A stretch of 64,000 nt of DNA from the NCBI GenBank assembly GCA_016792565.1, contig JAEUMK010000002.1:62001-126000 (forward strand), read 5' to 3'. Below, in pieces: positions 17,061-25,818 of the stretch; the stretch's first letter is position 1; the number at the start of each line of letters is the position of its first letter. The notes under the pieces were generated by a model, which had not been told where the DNA came from, made no database searches, and saw only the letters and a program-made list of their open reading frames with translations. This DNA is from Alphaproteobacteria bacterium (GTDB lineage Bacteria > Pseudomonadota > Alphaproteobacteria > Micropepsales > Micropepsaceae). The translations under genes were made by a program, and so were the position numbers.

Positions 17061-17717
17061 ATGGCGGCAGCGGTCGAGAAGGCGTACGAGATGATCCGCG
17101 AGGGTATCGTGCGCGGCGCCTATGCGCAGGGATCGCACATCACGGCCCAGTCGCTGGCGGCCGCCTGCGGTCTCAGCCGCACGCCGGTGCGCGAGGCGAT
17201 GCGGCGCCTGGCCGCCGAGGGCCTCATCCGCTTCATCGCCAATCGCGGCGCCTTCGTCTCGCGCTGGCGCGAGGAAGAGGTGCAGCAGATCTACGAACTG
17301 AGGCTGCTGCTGGAAGGATTCGCGGCCGAGGGGGCGGCGCGCCGCGCGAGCCCCGCCCAGCTGGCGGAGCTTGCCGCCCTCGCGGCCGATATGAGCCGCA
17401 TGGTCGAGGAGTCGGGTACCGACGCGGTCGAAGCCATTGCCGAGTACAACAGCCGCTTCCACAGGCTGATCGTGCAGGCATCCGGCAATGCCCGGTTGCA
17501 GGATCTGCTCGGCTCGATCGTCGAGGTGCCGCTCGTGATGTCGACTTTCCGGCGCTACACCCTCGCCGAGTTGCGCCGGAGCATGGGCCAGCACGCCGAA
17601 CTGGTCAGCGCGCTGGAAGCACGCGATCCGCAATGGGCGCGCAGCGTGATGTCCGCCCACATCCTGTCAGCCCGGCACACGCTGCTCGCGGCAGCCCCCA
17701 TGCCGCAACCAGAGTGA
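17061..17717 (+). CDS. GntR-family transcriptional regulator, FCD type
   Basis: A 219-residue regulator. The N-terminal winged helix contains GAYAQGSHITAQSLAAACGLSRTPVREAMRRLAAEGLI, with the FadR/GntR 'SRTPVREA' recognition helix near residue 40. The C-terminal half is an all-helical FCD effector domain with EYNSRFHRLI (metal/acid ligand His). The ATG at 17061 follows GGGGG; the frame is open further upstream. It ends 13 bp before the acyl-CoA synthetase and is probably co-transcribed with it. GntR regulators (MatR) control malonate genes in rhizobia, and the neighbour is MatB-like, so a malonate-like effector is a fair guess but not shown. Confidence 0.88.
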   Translation: MAAAVEKAYEMIREGIVRGAYAQGSHITAQSLAAACGLSRTPVREAMRRLAAEGLIRFIANRGAFVSRWREEEVQQIYELRLLLEGFAAEGAARRASPAQLAELAALAADMSRMVEESGTDAVEAIAEYNSRFHRLIVQASGNARLQDLLGSIVEVPLVMSTFRRYTLAELRRSMGQHAELVSALEARDPQWARSVMSAHILSARHTLLAAAPMPQPE

Positions 17718-17730
17718 AGGAAGCCGGATC

Positions 17731-19227
17731 ATGACCTCAGAGGCTCCGCTCACCCTCGCCGCGGCGATCGACGCGCGCTGGCCGGCCTGGACGGACCGCA
17801 CGGCGATCGAGAGCGCGGACGGGCGGACGGCGAGCTTCGGGGCGCTGCGCGCCGACGCGCTGGCGCTGGCCGGTGCGCTGCTCGACGAGGGCCTGAAGCC
17901 GGGCGACCGCATCGCCGTCGTCGCGCCGAAGAGCGAGGGGCTGCTGACGCTCTATGTCGCCTGCCTGATGTCCGGCCTCGTCTACGCGCCGTTCAACGCC
18001 GAGTACACGGCGGCGGAGTTCGCCTATCTGCTCGCCGACGTCGATCCGGCGGCCGTGGTGATCGCCCCGGCGCTCGCGGACCGCGCGGCCGCCGTCGCGG
18101 ACAAGGTGCGCCTCATCGACGCCGACAGCGGCCTCGCGGCGCTGATCGCCCGGCGCTCGGCGACGCAAGCGACCCGGCCCGCCCCGGGCGATCTCGCCGC
18201 CCTCCTCTATACCTCCGGCACGACCGGCAAGCCCAAGGGCGCGATGCTGACCCACCGCAATCTCGCCTCGAACGCGGCGACGCTGGTGGCGCACTGGGGC
18301 ATCACGGCGTCGGACGTGCTGCTGCATGCGCTGCCGATCTTTCATGCCCACGGCCTCTTCGTCGCCGCCAACACCTCGTTCCTCGCCGGCGTGCGGATGG
18401 TCTTCCTGCCGCGCTTCGAGGCGGCCGACATCGTGCGCCGCATGGCGGGCGCGACGGTCTTCATGGGCGTGCCGACCCACTACGCGCGGCTGCTGGCCGA
18501 ACCGGGACTCGGCGCGGCGTCGGCGTCGATGAGGCTCTTCGTGTCGGGCTCGGCGCCGCTGCCGGCCGACACCTGGACGGCGTTCGAGCGCGTGACGGGT
18601 CACGAGATCCTGGAACGCTACGGCATGACCGAGACCGTGATGATGACGTCCAACCCGCTCGCCGGGGCGCGGATCGCCGGATCGGCCGGAAAGCCCCTGC
18701 CCGGCATCGCGCTGCGCGTCGCCGCGCCGGATGGAACCCTGCTGCCGCAGGGCGAAACCGGCATCGTCGAGGTGAGCGGCCCCAACGTCTTCGCCGGCTA
18801 TTGGCGGGCGGCGGACAAGACCGCCGCCTCGTTCCGGCCGGACGGCTATTTCGTCACCGGCGATATCGGGCGCTTCGACGAGGCCGGCTATCTGCACCTC
18901 GCGGGCCGGGCCTCGGACCTCATCATTTCGGGCGGCTTCAACGTCTATCCGCGCGAGGTCGAGGACGTGCTGCGCGAGATCGAAGGCGTCGCCGATTGCG
19001 CCGTCGTCGGCCTGCCCCATGCCGACTGGGGCGAGGCGGTGGCCGCGGTGGTCGAGACGGCGCCGGGATTCGCGCTCGCCGAGGCGGCGGTCATCGCCCA
19101 TGCCCGCGCCGTGCTCGCGCCCTTCAAGACGCCCAAGCGCGTTCTCTTCCAGGCCCTGCCGCGCAATGCGATGGGCAAGATCGAGAAGTCGCGGCTGAGG
19201 ACGGACCTCGCGGGCCTCTTCGCCTGA
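17731..19227 (+). CDS. Acyl-CoA synthetase, malonyl-CoA synthetase (MatB)-like
   Basis: A 498-residue adenylate-forming enzyme. The P-loop LLYTSGTTGKPKGAM is near residue 155, the MatB-like segment HALPIFHAHGLFVA near 202, the A5 motif ILERYGMTET near 300, the hinge GRASDLIISGGFNVYPREVE near 395 and the catalytic Lys in NAMGKIEKSRLR near 485. It activates a carboxylic acid, possibly malonate or methylmalonate, with ATP and CoA. No malonyl-CoA decarboxylase (MatA) or carrier (MatC) is adjacent. It converges on the monooxygenase gene with a 3-bp gap. Confidence 0.85.
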   Translation: MTSEAPLTLAAAIDARWPAWTDRTAIESADGRTASFGALRADALALAGALLDEGLKPGDRIAVVAPKSEGLLTLYVACLMSGLVYAPFNAEYTAAEFAYLLADVDPAAVVIAPALADRAAAVADKVRLIDADSGLAALIARRSATQATRPAPGDLAALLYTSGTTGKPKGAMLTHRNLASNAATLVAHWGITASDVLLHALPIFHAHGLFVAANTSFLAGVRMVFLPRFEAADIVRRMAGATVFMGVPTHYARLLAEPGLGAASASMRLFVSGSAPLPADTWTAFERVTGHEILERYGMTETVMMTSNPLAGARIAGSAGKPLPGIALRVAAPDGTLLPQGETGIVEVSGPNVFAGYWRAADKTAASFRPDGYFVTGDIGRFDEAGYLHLAGRASDLIISGGFNVYPREVEDVLREIEGVADCAVVGLPHADWGEAVAAVVETAPGFALAEAAVIAHARAVLAPFKTPKRVLFQALPRNAMGKIEKSRLRTDLAGLFA

Positions 19228-19230
19228 CGC

Positions 19231-20754
19231 CTATTCGGCCGCTTCGCGCACCGGCTCGGCGGATACCGCCGTCTTCGGCGCGGCGGGACGCCTGGCGAAC
19301 TCCAGAACGCCGTCCTCGATCCGCCCGTAGCGCAGCGCCATGATGTCGCGCGCGTAGTTCTGATAGAGCTTCCAGGGCGTCTTCGAGCCCTGCTTGGGGA
19401 ATTTGGCGATGGCGCGCTGGACGTAGCCGGACGAGAAGTCGAGCCAGGGCTCCTCCTCGACCGTCGGGTCGTCGTTGCGCGGCGTGCACTGGACGTAGCC
19501 CTTGGCGTCCATGTGCTTGAGCAGCCGGCACACATAGTCGCAGGTCAGGTCGCATTTCAGCGTCCACGACGCATTGGTGTAGCCGAAGGACGAGGCGAGA
19601 TTGGGCACGCCGCTATACATCATGCCCTTGTAGGAGAGCGTCTTCGCCGGATCGACCGCCGCGCCGTCGACGCTGACCGCGAGGCCGTTCCAGACTTCGA
19701 GCCGCAGCCCCGTCGCGCTGACGACGACATCGGCGTCGAGCGTGCGGCCGGATTTCAGCTTCAGCCCGGTCTCGGTGAACGTCTCGATATGGTCGGTCGC
19801 GATCTCGGCGCGGCCGCCGGAGATCGCCTTGAACATGTCGGCGTCCGGCACCAGGCAGACGCGCTGGTCCCAGGGATTGTAGGCGGGCGTGAAGTGCGTG
19901 GCGACGTCGTAGCCGGCGGGAAGCTGCTCCTTGACCATCGCGATCATGCGCTGCTTCACCTGCTCGGGCTTCTTGCGCGACAGCCGGTAGAAGAACATGC
20001 CGAGCAGGACGTTCTTCCAGCGCGTCAGCCAATAGGCGGCCTTGGCCGGCAGGAAGCTGCGCAGCCGATTGGCGAGCTTGTCCTCGGCGGGCCGCGAGAC
20101 CATGTAGGTCGGCGAGCGCTGCAGCATCGTGACATGCGCCGCGGTCTTGGCCATTTCCGGCACCAGCGTCACCGCCGTCGCCCCGGAGCCGATCACCACG
20201 ACGCGCTTGCCCGCATAGTCGAGATCGGCGGGCCATTGCTGGGGATGGACGAGACGGCCCTTGTAGCGGTCGAGGCCGGGGAAGTCGGGCATGTAGCCGG
20301 ACTCGTAGGAGTAGTAGCCGCCGCAGAGGAAGAGGAAGCCGCAGGTGAAGCGCCGTACCTCGCCGGTGGCGGCGTCGGCGGTTTCGACCGTCCAGCGCGC
20401 CTCGGCGGTCGACCAGGCGGCGCTCTTCACGAGGTGGCGGAAGCGGATGTGGCGGTCGATGCCGCCTTCGGACGCCGTGTCGCGGATGTATTTCAGGATC
20501 GACGGCCCGTCGGCAATCGCCTTCTGCTCCTTCCAGGGGCGGAAGTTATAGCCGAGCGTGTACATGTCGGAATCGGAGCGGATGCCGGGATAGCGGAAGA
20601 GATCCCAGGTCCCGCCGATCGCCTCGCGCCCTTCCAGGATGACATAGGTCTTGCCCGGGCACTTGGCCTGGAGGTGATGCGCCGCGCCGATCCCGGACAG
20701 GCCGGCGCCGACGATCACGACATCGAAATGCTCGGCCTGAAGCTGAATAGCCAT
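19231..20754 (-). CDS. Flavin-containing monooxygenase, Baeyer-Villiger type
   Basis: A 507-residue class B flavoprotein. The FAD site is VIVGAGLSGIGAAHHLQ near residue 14, the BVMO-like fingerprint FPGLDRYKGRLVHPQQWP near 170 (FxG...H...WP), and the NADPH site VVVIGSGATAV follows directly. It would insert oxygen next to a carbonyl or oxidise a heteroatom using NADPH and O2. The frame runs upstream to 21090, but the ATG at 20754 starts the FAD fold within 10 residues. The 13-bp palindrome at 20791-20803 lies about 37 bp upstream. Substrate unknown. Confidence 0.88.
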   Translation of the reverse strand: MAIQLQAEHFDVVIVGAGLSGIGAAHHLQAKCPGKTYVILEGREAIGGTWDLFRYPGIRSDSDMYTLGYNFRPWKEQKAIADGPSILKYIRDTASEGGIDRHIRFRHLVKSAAWSTAEARWTVETADAATGEVRRFTCGFLFLCGGYYSYESGYMPDFPGLDRYKGRLVHPQQWPADLDYAGKRVVVIGSGATAVTLVPEMAKTAAHVTMLQRSPTYMVSRPAEDKLANRLRSFLPAKAAYWLTRWKNVLLGMFFYRLSRKKPEQVKQRMIAMVKEQLPAGYDVATHFTPAYNPWDQRVCLVPDADMFKAISGGRAEIATDHIETFTETGLKLKSGRTLDADVVVSATGLRLEVWNGLAVSVDGAAVDPAKTLSYKGMMYSGVPNLASSFGYTNASWTLKCDLTCDYVCRLLKHMDAKGYVQCTPRNDDPTVEEEPWLDFSSGYVQRAIAKFPKQGSKTPWKLYQNYARDIMALRYGRIEDGVLEFARRPAAPKTAVSAEPVREAAE

Positions 20755-20790
20755 GTGCGATCCTTCCCCGTCGGCGGTTCGCCCCCCGAC

Positions 20791-20803
20791 TGACAATATG
20801 TCA
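20791..20803. promoter_or_regulatory. Palindrome TGACA-ATA-TGTCA upstream of the monooxygenase
   Basis: Perfect 5-bp arms around ATA, about 37 bp before the monooxygenase ATG. It is AT-rich against a very GC-rich background. Its size and position suit an operator overlapping a promoter. No regulator gene is adjacent on this side. Confidence 0.35.
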
Positions 20804-20896
20804 TTGGCTGAACCGTGCCCCAGAACGCGGCCGGAATCCAGAGCCCGACTCAGAAGCCGCGAGGTTCCATGAGCTTCGCCGCGCCCAGGCGGCGGA

Positions 20897-22129
20897 TCAG
20901 CCACCGGTTTGCGGGTTGCGCTCGGCGATGGCGGTGCCGTCGGCGACCCGGTCGCCGGGGTGCAGAATGACCCGCTCGCCCGCTTCCAGGCCGGAGAGCA
21001 CGACCGCTTCACGGCCGGTACGCGCCCCGATGTCGACCCGGCGCTCGCGGGCCCGGCCCGAGCCGTCGACGACGTAGACCGCCCAGGCATCGCCGCGCCG
21101 GAACAGCGCGCCGAGCGGCAACAGCAATGCGTCCTGCACGCGCTCCAGCGTCACATGGGCCATCACGCGATAGCCGTGTCCGAGACCGGGGCGATCCTCG
21201 GGCGGTCCCACGAGATCGAGGACCACGAGAACCCGCTGTTCCTCGATACCGAGGGCCGAGACCTTGGTGAAGCCGGCCGGCTCGACCCGGCGCACAGTGG
21301 CCGGCAGCGCCATCGCCCCGCCCCAGCCGTCGATGATCGCGGGGAAGCCGGGCCGCACCCGCGCCGCGTCCGAGGAGAGCATTTCGACGACGACCTCGAT
21401 CCGGCGCACATCGCCCAGCTCGAGCAGCGGCGTGCCGGCCGCGACGACCTGTTCGCTCCTGTGCATGACCGTCAGGACCTCGCCATCGATCGGAGCCCGC
21501 AGGAGCAGGCAACACGACGCCGGGTCCGGGTCTCCCGGCGTTGCCGCATGAGGCCCAACGAGCCTCGCCTGTGCGATCTGGAGCTCCTGCTGGCGGACCG
21601 CGAGCGTCGCCTCCGCACTCTCCACGCGCGCTTCGGCGGTCGCCAGCGCCGTCCGCGCCTCGTCATAGCGGCTCGCCGAAATGTCGCCGCTCTGGCGCAG
21701 CTGTTCGGCGCGCGCGAAGTCGCTGCGCGCCTTGGCAAGGGCGACCGTCGCCTCGCGGAGCTGGGCCTGGGCCAGGTCGACCATTGCGGAAGCCGCTTCC
21801 ACGGCCGCCTCGGCCTCGCGGCGCGCCCGCGCATCGAGAAACGCGGGCGCCGCCGGCTCGATGACCGCGACGACGGTTTCCCCGGCCACCACCCTGTCGC
21901 CCGCCTCGCGCGGCGCCCGGCGCAGCGTGCCGCCGATCGGCGCCGACACGGTGTAGATGTCGCGGACACGGGTGCGCCCTTCCTCGCTGACGGTGACGTC
22001 AAGGGCGCCGCGTCCGAGCACCGCGAGATCCGCCGCCACCGGCTGGGGCAGGAAAGCCCAAACCGCGGCAGCGCACGCCGCAGCGGCAACGAGGGCGACC
22101 AGACCACGGCGGCGCATCTGCGGCGTCAT
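20897..22129 (-). CDS. Periplasmic adaptor (membrane fusion) protein of an ABC exporter
   Basis: A 410-residue HlyD/MacA-type adaptor. An N-terminal anchor (GLVALVAAAACAAAVWAFL) is followed by a lipoyl half-motif (VSAPIGGTLRRAPREAGDRVVAGETVVAVIEP), a long coiled-coil hairpin rich in Ala/Glu/Arg (about residues 100-195), the second lipoyl half (LLLRAPIDGEVLTVMHRSEQVV) and beta-barrel domains. It would link the inner-membrane permease to an outer-membrane channel, which is not encoded here. It starts 3 bp downstream of the permease stop, in one operon with the permease and ATPase. Confidence 0.87.
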   Translation of the reverse strand: MTPQMRRRGLVALVAAAACAAAVWAFLPQPVAADLAVLGRGALDVTVSEEGRTRVRDIYTVSAPIGGTLRRAPREAGDRVVAGETVVAVIEPAAPAFLDARARREAEAAVEAASAMVDLAQAQLREATVALAKARSDFARAEQLRQSGDISASRYDEARTALATAEARVESAEATLAVRQQELQIAQARLVGPHAATPGDPDPASCCLLLRAPIDGEVLTVMHRSEQVVAAGTPLLELGDVRRIEVVVEMLSSDAARVRPGFPAIIDGWGGAMALPATVRRVEPAGFTKVSALGIEEQRVLVVLDLVGPPEDRPGLGHGYRVMAHVTLERVQDALLLPLGALFRRGDAWAVYVVDGSGRARERRVDIGARTGREAVVLSGLEAGERVILHPGDRVADGTAIAERNPQTGG

Positions 22130-22132
22130 TCG

Positions 22133-24487
22133 CTATTCCCGTGACTTGAGGACGGCGACAAGATCGAGAGAGTCGAGCCGCCGCTTGACCAGGAACGCCG
22201 AACCGATCGCAGAAGCGGCAGCGGCGAGCGCCGACCAGGCATAGGTGGATCGCTCGATCACCAGAGGGACACGGAAAAGCTCGGTCTTGAAGCCCTCGGT
22301 CATCGCGAGGGCGAGACCATAGCCCAAGACGCATCCCAGCGGCAGCGCCGCGAGCGTCAGGAGGCCGAGTTCGGCGAGCAGAATCCAGGACACCTCGTCC
22401 TTCGTGAACCCGAGCACCCTGAGACTGACCAGCTCGCGGGCTCGCTCGGAGAGCTGAATCCGGGCGCTGTTGTAGGCGACGCCAACGGCGATGATCATCG
22501 CGAGCACGGTGAAGACGCCCGTCATCAGGAGGATGTTCTCCGCCATCGTCTTGCGCAGAGTCTGGAGCGCGACGCTCTGAAGGCCCACCGACGACACGGC
22601 GGGCATCACCTTGACTGCGCCATAGAACCCGGCGGCGGCCGATGGGTCCAGCTTGATGTTGGCGGCCGTCATCTGCAGCCCTTCGCCCATCAGACGGTTC
22701 ACGGCGGCGATCTCCATGTAGGCGCCCAGACCGACATAGTTCTGCACGATCGCCGTCACCGGCACTTCGCGCGCACGCCGTCTGCCCTCCAGGGGCTCGA
22801 CCGTTACCGTATCGCCAACTTCGGCGTCCAGAATGCCGGCCAGCATGTCCGTGAGGACGAGGCCCGTTTCAGGCAGCCTGAGTGCACGGTCATCGGAATC
22901 GACCAGCTGCGAGAGATCGGACTCCTGCGGGCGGCCCATCAGGCCGATGCGGCGCGACGCAGGCCCGAGCGACAAGCGCACGGCGACGGCTCGCACGGGC
23001 TCGGCCGCCATGACGCCGGGAAGTCGCGCGATGTCGGCGAGGGTCGCAAGCGGGCGCTCCACCGAGAAGCCGATCGTCGCATCCTGCCGGTCAGCGCGAT
23101 AGAAGGTGAGATCGATCATGCGCTCGATCGCATCCTGGGAGAACAACGCAGCGACGAGGACGGCGACCGACATCGCGATCCCGATCACCGTGAAGGCGGA
23201 CCTCGCGGGCCAGCGGACGATGTGACGAACGATCATCACGGTGCTCTGCGACAGTCGCCCGGCCCCGACCGCAGCGAACCGGCGATAGCCGGGCGGCACC
23301 GGCGCCTGCATCGCCACCGCAGCGGGCAGACGGACGACGGCACGGACGGAAAGCGACGCGCCGGCCAGCGCCGCGAACAGCGACACGAGAACCGCACCGG
23401 CGAAGACGGAGGCGTCGATGTGGAAGATCAGAAAGGGGAAGTGAAAGAAGCGGCTGTAGAGGTCGGCCAGGCCGTGGCCCAGCCAGAGGCCGAGGGCAAG
23501 GCCGGCGGCGGCGCCGGTCAAGGCGATAGCCAGGGCAAATTTGAGGTAGTGCCAGCCGACCTCGTACGCGCCGTAGCCGAGCGCCTTGAGCAGCCCGACC
23601 TGCTCGCGCTCCAGCGCCACGAGCCGCGACAGCGTCATGTTCACGAGGAACGCGGCGACGATGAGGAATATGGGCGGCAGTATCATACTCATCGCCCGCT
23701 GCTGCTGCAGCTCGGAGTCCAGAAAGGCGTGGCTCTGCTGGTCCTTGCGCTCAAAGGCGCCAAGGCCGCCATAGCCCGCCAGGATGTCGTCGAGCGCTTC
23801 GACCACTGCGGATGCCCGGGCGTTTGCCAAGAGCTTTACGGATACTTCGGAGAATGCGCCGTCCTGATCGAAGGCGGCAGCCAGGGCGCGTCGCGACATC
23901 CAGACGACGGCGAAGCGACGGTCATCGGGAACAAGCGCGCCAGGGGCGACCGCATAGATGAACTCCGGACTGAGCGCGGTCCCGACGATCTGAAGCGTGC
24001 GCCGCTTGCCGCCGATGATCGCCGCCAGGCGCGCCCCCGGCTCGAGCCCGTGGGCAACCGCGAAGGCCTCGCTGACCACGACTTCGTCCGGCCGTTCGGG
24101 ATCCGGCGTGCGGCCCTGGCGCACATAGACGCGGTTGAGCAGGGCCACGCCGTCATCGGGCAGAGAGACCAGACGCGCGGACGCCGGCTCCATCATTCCC
24201 TCGATGTCCAGAACCGCTCCATCGACGATACGGGTTTCGACGGCGGCTACGCCATCGATCGCTGCGATCTCGTCTCGCAGCCGCTCGGGCGCACGCCGGA
24301 CCGAGGCGAAGATGTCGGCGAAAGCCTGACGGTCGTAGTAGGCCGCACGCGTCTCCTCGAGCGACTGGTAGGCGCCCATCCCAAGAACGAGCGTCGCGAC
24401 GCCCGCCGCCATGACCGCAGCGATCGCGACGGCCTGCGTACGCAGACGCCACAGGTCGCGCCGCAGCTTGCGGTTGAGCATCGTCAT
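22133..24487 (-). CDS. ABC transporter permease, FtsX/MacB-like (two FtsX repeats)
   Basis: 785 residues. An N-terminal membrane helix (AVAIAAVMAAGVATLVLGMG) is followed by a large periplasmic MacB-like domain, an FtsX block of three helices around residues 260-390 (MILPPIFLIVAAFLVNMTLSRL...), a second periplasmic domain, and a final FtsX block near the C-terminus (GVFTVLAMIIAVGVAYNS, LLTLAALPLGCVLGYGLAL). The length and the two FtsX blocks differ from the four-helix MacB and match the longer two-repeat permeases. The frame continues upstream across the ATPase gene in another frame; ATG 24487, 4 bp after the ATPase stop, is used (24481 also possible). Confidence 0.87.
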   Translation of the reverse strand: MTMLNRKLRRDLWRLRTQAVAIAAVMAAGVATLVLGMGAYQSLEETRAAYYDRQAFADIFASVRRAPERLRDEIAAIDGVAAVETRIVDGAVLDIEGMMEPASARLVSLPDDGVALLNRVYVRQGRTPDPERPDEVVVSEAFAVAHGLEPGARLAAIIGGKRRTLQIVGTALSPEFIYAVAPGALVPDDRRFAVVWMSRRALAAAFDQDGAFSEVSVKLLANARASAVVEALDDILAGYGGLGAFERKDQQSHAFLDSELQQQRAMSMILPPIFLIVAAFLVNMTLSRLVALEREQVGLLKALGYGAYEVGWHYLKFALAIALTGAAAGLALGLWLGHGLADLYSRFFHFPFLIFHIDASVFAGAVLVSLFAALAGASLSVRAVVRLPAAVAMQAPVPPGYRRFAAVGAGRLSQSTVMIVRHIVRWPARSAFTVIGIAMSVAVLVAALFSQDAIERMIDLTFYRADRQDATIGFSVERPLATLADIARLPGVMAAEPVRAVAVRLSLGPASRRIGLMGRPQESDLSQLVDSDDRALRLPETGLVLTDMLAGILDAEVGDTVTVEPLEGRRRAREVPVTAIVQNYVGLGAYMEIAAVNRLMGEGLQMTAANIKLDPSAAAGFYGAVKVMPAVSSVGLQSVALQTLRKTMAENILLMTGVFTVLAMIIAVGVAYNSARIQLSERARELVSLRVLGFTKDEVSWILLAELGLLTLAALPLGCVLGYGLALAMTEGFKTELFRVPLVIERSTYAWSALAAAASAIGSAFLVKRRLDSLDLVAVLKSRE

Positions 24488-24491
24488 CGAG

Positions 24492-25205
24492 TCACCAGCG
24501 CATACTCGAGGCCGGCTGGCGGACATCGTTGGCGACGATGCGAGACACATGGCCGTCCGCGAAGTAGATGACTCGATCCGCCATCGCGCCGATCGCCGCA
24601 TTGTGGGTGATAACCAGCGTCGTAGCACCGATCTCCACATTGACCTTGGCGAGCGCTTCGAGGACGCGGATGCCAGTCGCCGAATCGAGCGCGCCGGTCG
24701 GTTCGTCGCAGAGAAGGATTTCGGGCCGCTTGGCGATCGCCCGGGCGATCGCGACACGCTGCTGCTCGCCCCCCGACAACTGAGCGGGGAAGTGGTCATG
24801 ACGCGCGGCGGGCAGGCCGGCGAGCTCCAATGCCGCGCTGGGCGACATCGGATTGCGCGCGATCTCGGTGATGAGCGCGACGTTCTCCCACGCCGTGAGG
24901 CTGGGAACCAGATTGTAGAACTGAAAGACGAAGCCGACATGATCCCGCCGGAAGCGGGTCATGCTCGTCTCGTCGAGCGCCGTCAAATTGTGGTCCTTGA
25001 AGATGACACGTCCCGAGGTCGGCTTGTCGAGACCGCCGACGATGTTGACGAGGGTCGACTTGCCGGAGCCCGATGGTCCCAGCAGGACCAGAAACTCGCC
25101 CGCGCCGATCGAGAGGTCGACGCCGCGCAGCGCGTGCACCTCAACGTCACCGGACCGGTAGATCTTGGTCAGGCCCTCGATGCTGATGACCGTCTCGCGC
25201 TGCAT
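24492..25205 (-). CDS. ABC transporter ATP-binding protein, LolD/MacB type
   Basis: A 237-residue ATPase with Walker [10 protein letters not shown] near residue 43, Q-loop [14 protein letters not shown], signature [14 protein letters not shown] near 146, Walker [13 protein letters not shown] near 166 and switch His in VITHNAAI. The subfamily powers mechanotransmission-type exporters and lipoprotein release. The ATG at 25205 gives the normal start ([16 protein letters not shown]); the frame extends only 14 residues further. A degenerate FNR-like site (25277-25290) lies 72 bp upstream. Confidence 0.92.
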   Translation of the reverse strand: MQRETVISIEGLTKIYRSGDVEVHALRGVDLSIGAGEFLVLLGPSGSGKSTLVNIVGGLDKPTSGRVIFKDHNLTALDETSMTRFRRDHVGFVFQFYNLVPSLTAWENVALITEIARNPMSPSAALELAGLPAARHDHFPAQLSGGEQQRVAIARAIAKRPEILLCDEPTGALDSATGIRVLEALAKVNVEIGATTLVITHNAAIGAMADRVIYFADGHVSRIVANDVRQPASSMRW

Positions 25206-25276
25206 GGCTCTCAGGCACCCCCAGTCAATGCATCGAGTTTGACGCAAGATCGTGGCAGATGCACGCAGGAGCCATG

Positions 25277-25290
25277 CTGACGAAAGTCAA
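25277..25290 (-). promoter_or_regulatory. Degenerate FNR-type site upstream of the ABC exporter
   Basis: Reads TTGACTTTCGTCAG on the minus strand, one base away from TTGACn4GTCAA. Its position 72 bp before the ATPase ATG would suit an activator, but a one-base deviation in a short palindrome is weak evidence. Confidence 0.25.
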
Positions 25291-25349
25291 CCTGCCGCGC
25301 AGGCGCATGAGCGGATGTGGCGGCGGCGATTTCGAGCGAGGTGCCCCAT

Positions 25350-25748
25350 TCATCGTCGCCGGGGCAGCTGAACCCAGGGAAAGGCGGCGAAGGCGAGCTG
25401 GCCGGCGAGCCCGAGCAGCGGCCCCGGAGCGCCAAAGGCCTGAAGGTATTGCTTCGGCGTGAGGCCAAATCCGAAAACGCCCAGCGAGAACTCGGCCCCC
25501 ATCACGAGGAGGAAAGCGAGGCCGCCCACGGCAAGACGCGGCGACGGTTCGGCAGCGACTGCAAAGCGCGCCATGACGGCACGGCAGACCCACCAGGACA
25601 CGGACAGTATGACGGGCAGTTCCAGGAGCGTCGCGCTCAGTCGGCCGATCGACGGCTCCAACACAAGGACGCGCAGCGTGCCGAGGACCATGCCGACAAC
25701 AAAGACGGCGAGGAAATAGGCGGTGGCTGGGAGCAAGATGGATCGCAC
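25350..25748 (-). CDS. Small integral membrane protein of unknown function
   Basis: A 132-residue protein with four predicted membrane helices: LLPATAYFLAVFVVGMVLGTLRV, LSATLLELPVILSVSWWVCRAVM, LAVGGLAFLLVMGAEFSLGVF and the Gly/Ala/Leu-rich segment near the C-terminus (GPLLGLAGQLAFAAF). The charged residues E and R within the helices (LRVLVLEPSIGR, VCRAVMAR) are notable. I do not recognise a characterised family. The start codon is GTG at 25748 without a strong ribosome site, so a nearby start is possible. It lies between the PRPP-synthetase-like gene (70 bp upstream) and the ABC exporter on the same strand. Confidence 0.7.
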   Translation of the reverse strand: MRSILLPATAYFLAVFVVGMVLGTLRVLVLEPSIGRLSATLLELPVILSVSWWVCRAVMARFAVAAEPSPRLAVGGLAFLLVMGAEFSLGVFGFGLTPKQYLQAFGAPGPLLGLAGQLAFAAFPWVQLPRRR

Positions 25749-25818
25749 TGCGATGCCAAGTTACATGGGGCGCGCCGCCCGTTCCATAGCGATGTCGCGC
25801 CCCCATACGGCGCCCATC

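Noticed and set aside
24492-24940. Long N-terminal extension of the ABC permease
   Set aside because: The extra 151 codons lie inside the ATPase gene in another frame and are Ser/Arg-rich; the ATG at 24487 opens the first membrane helix.
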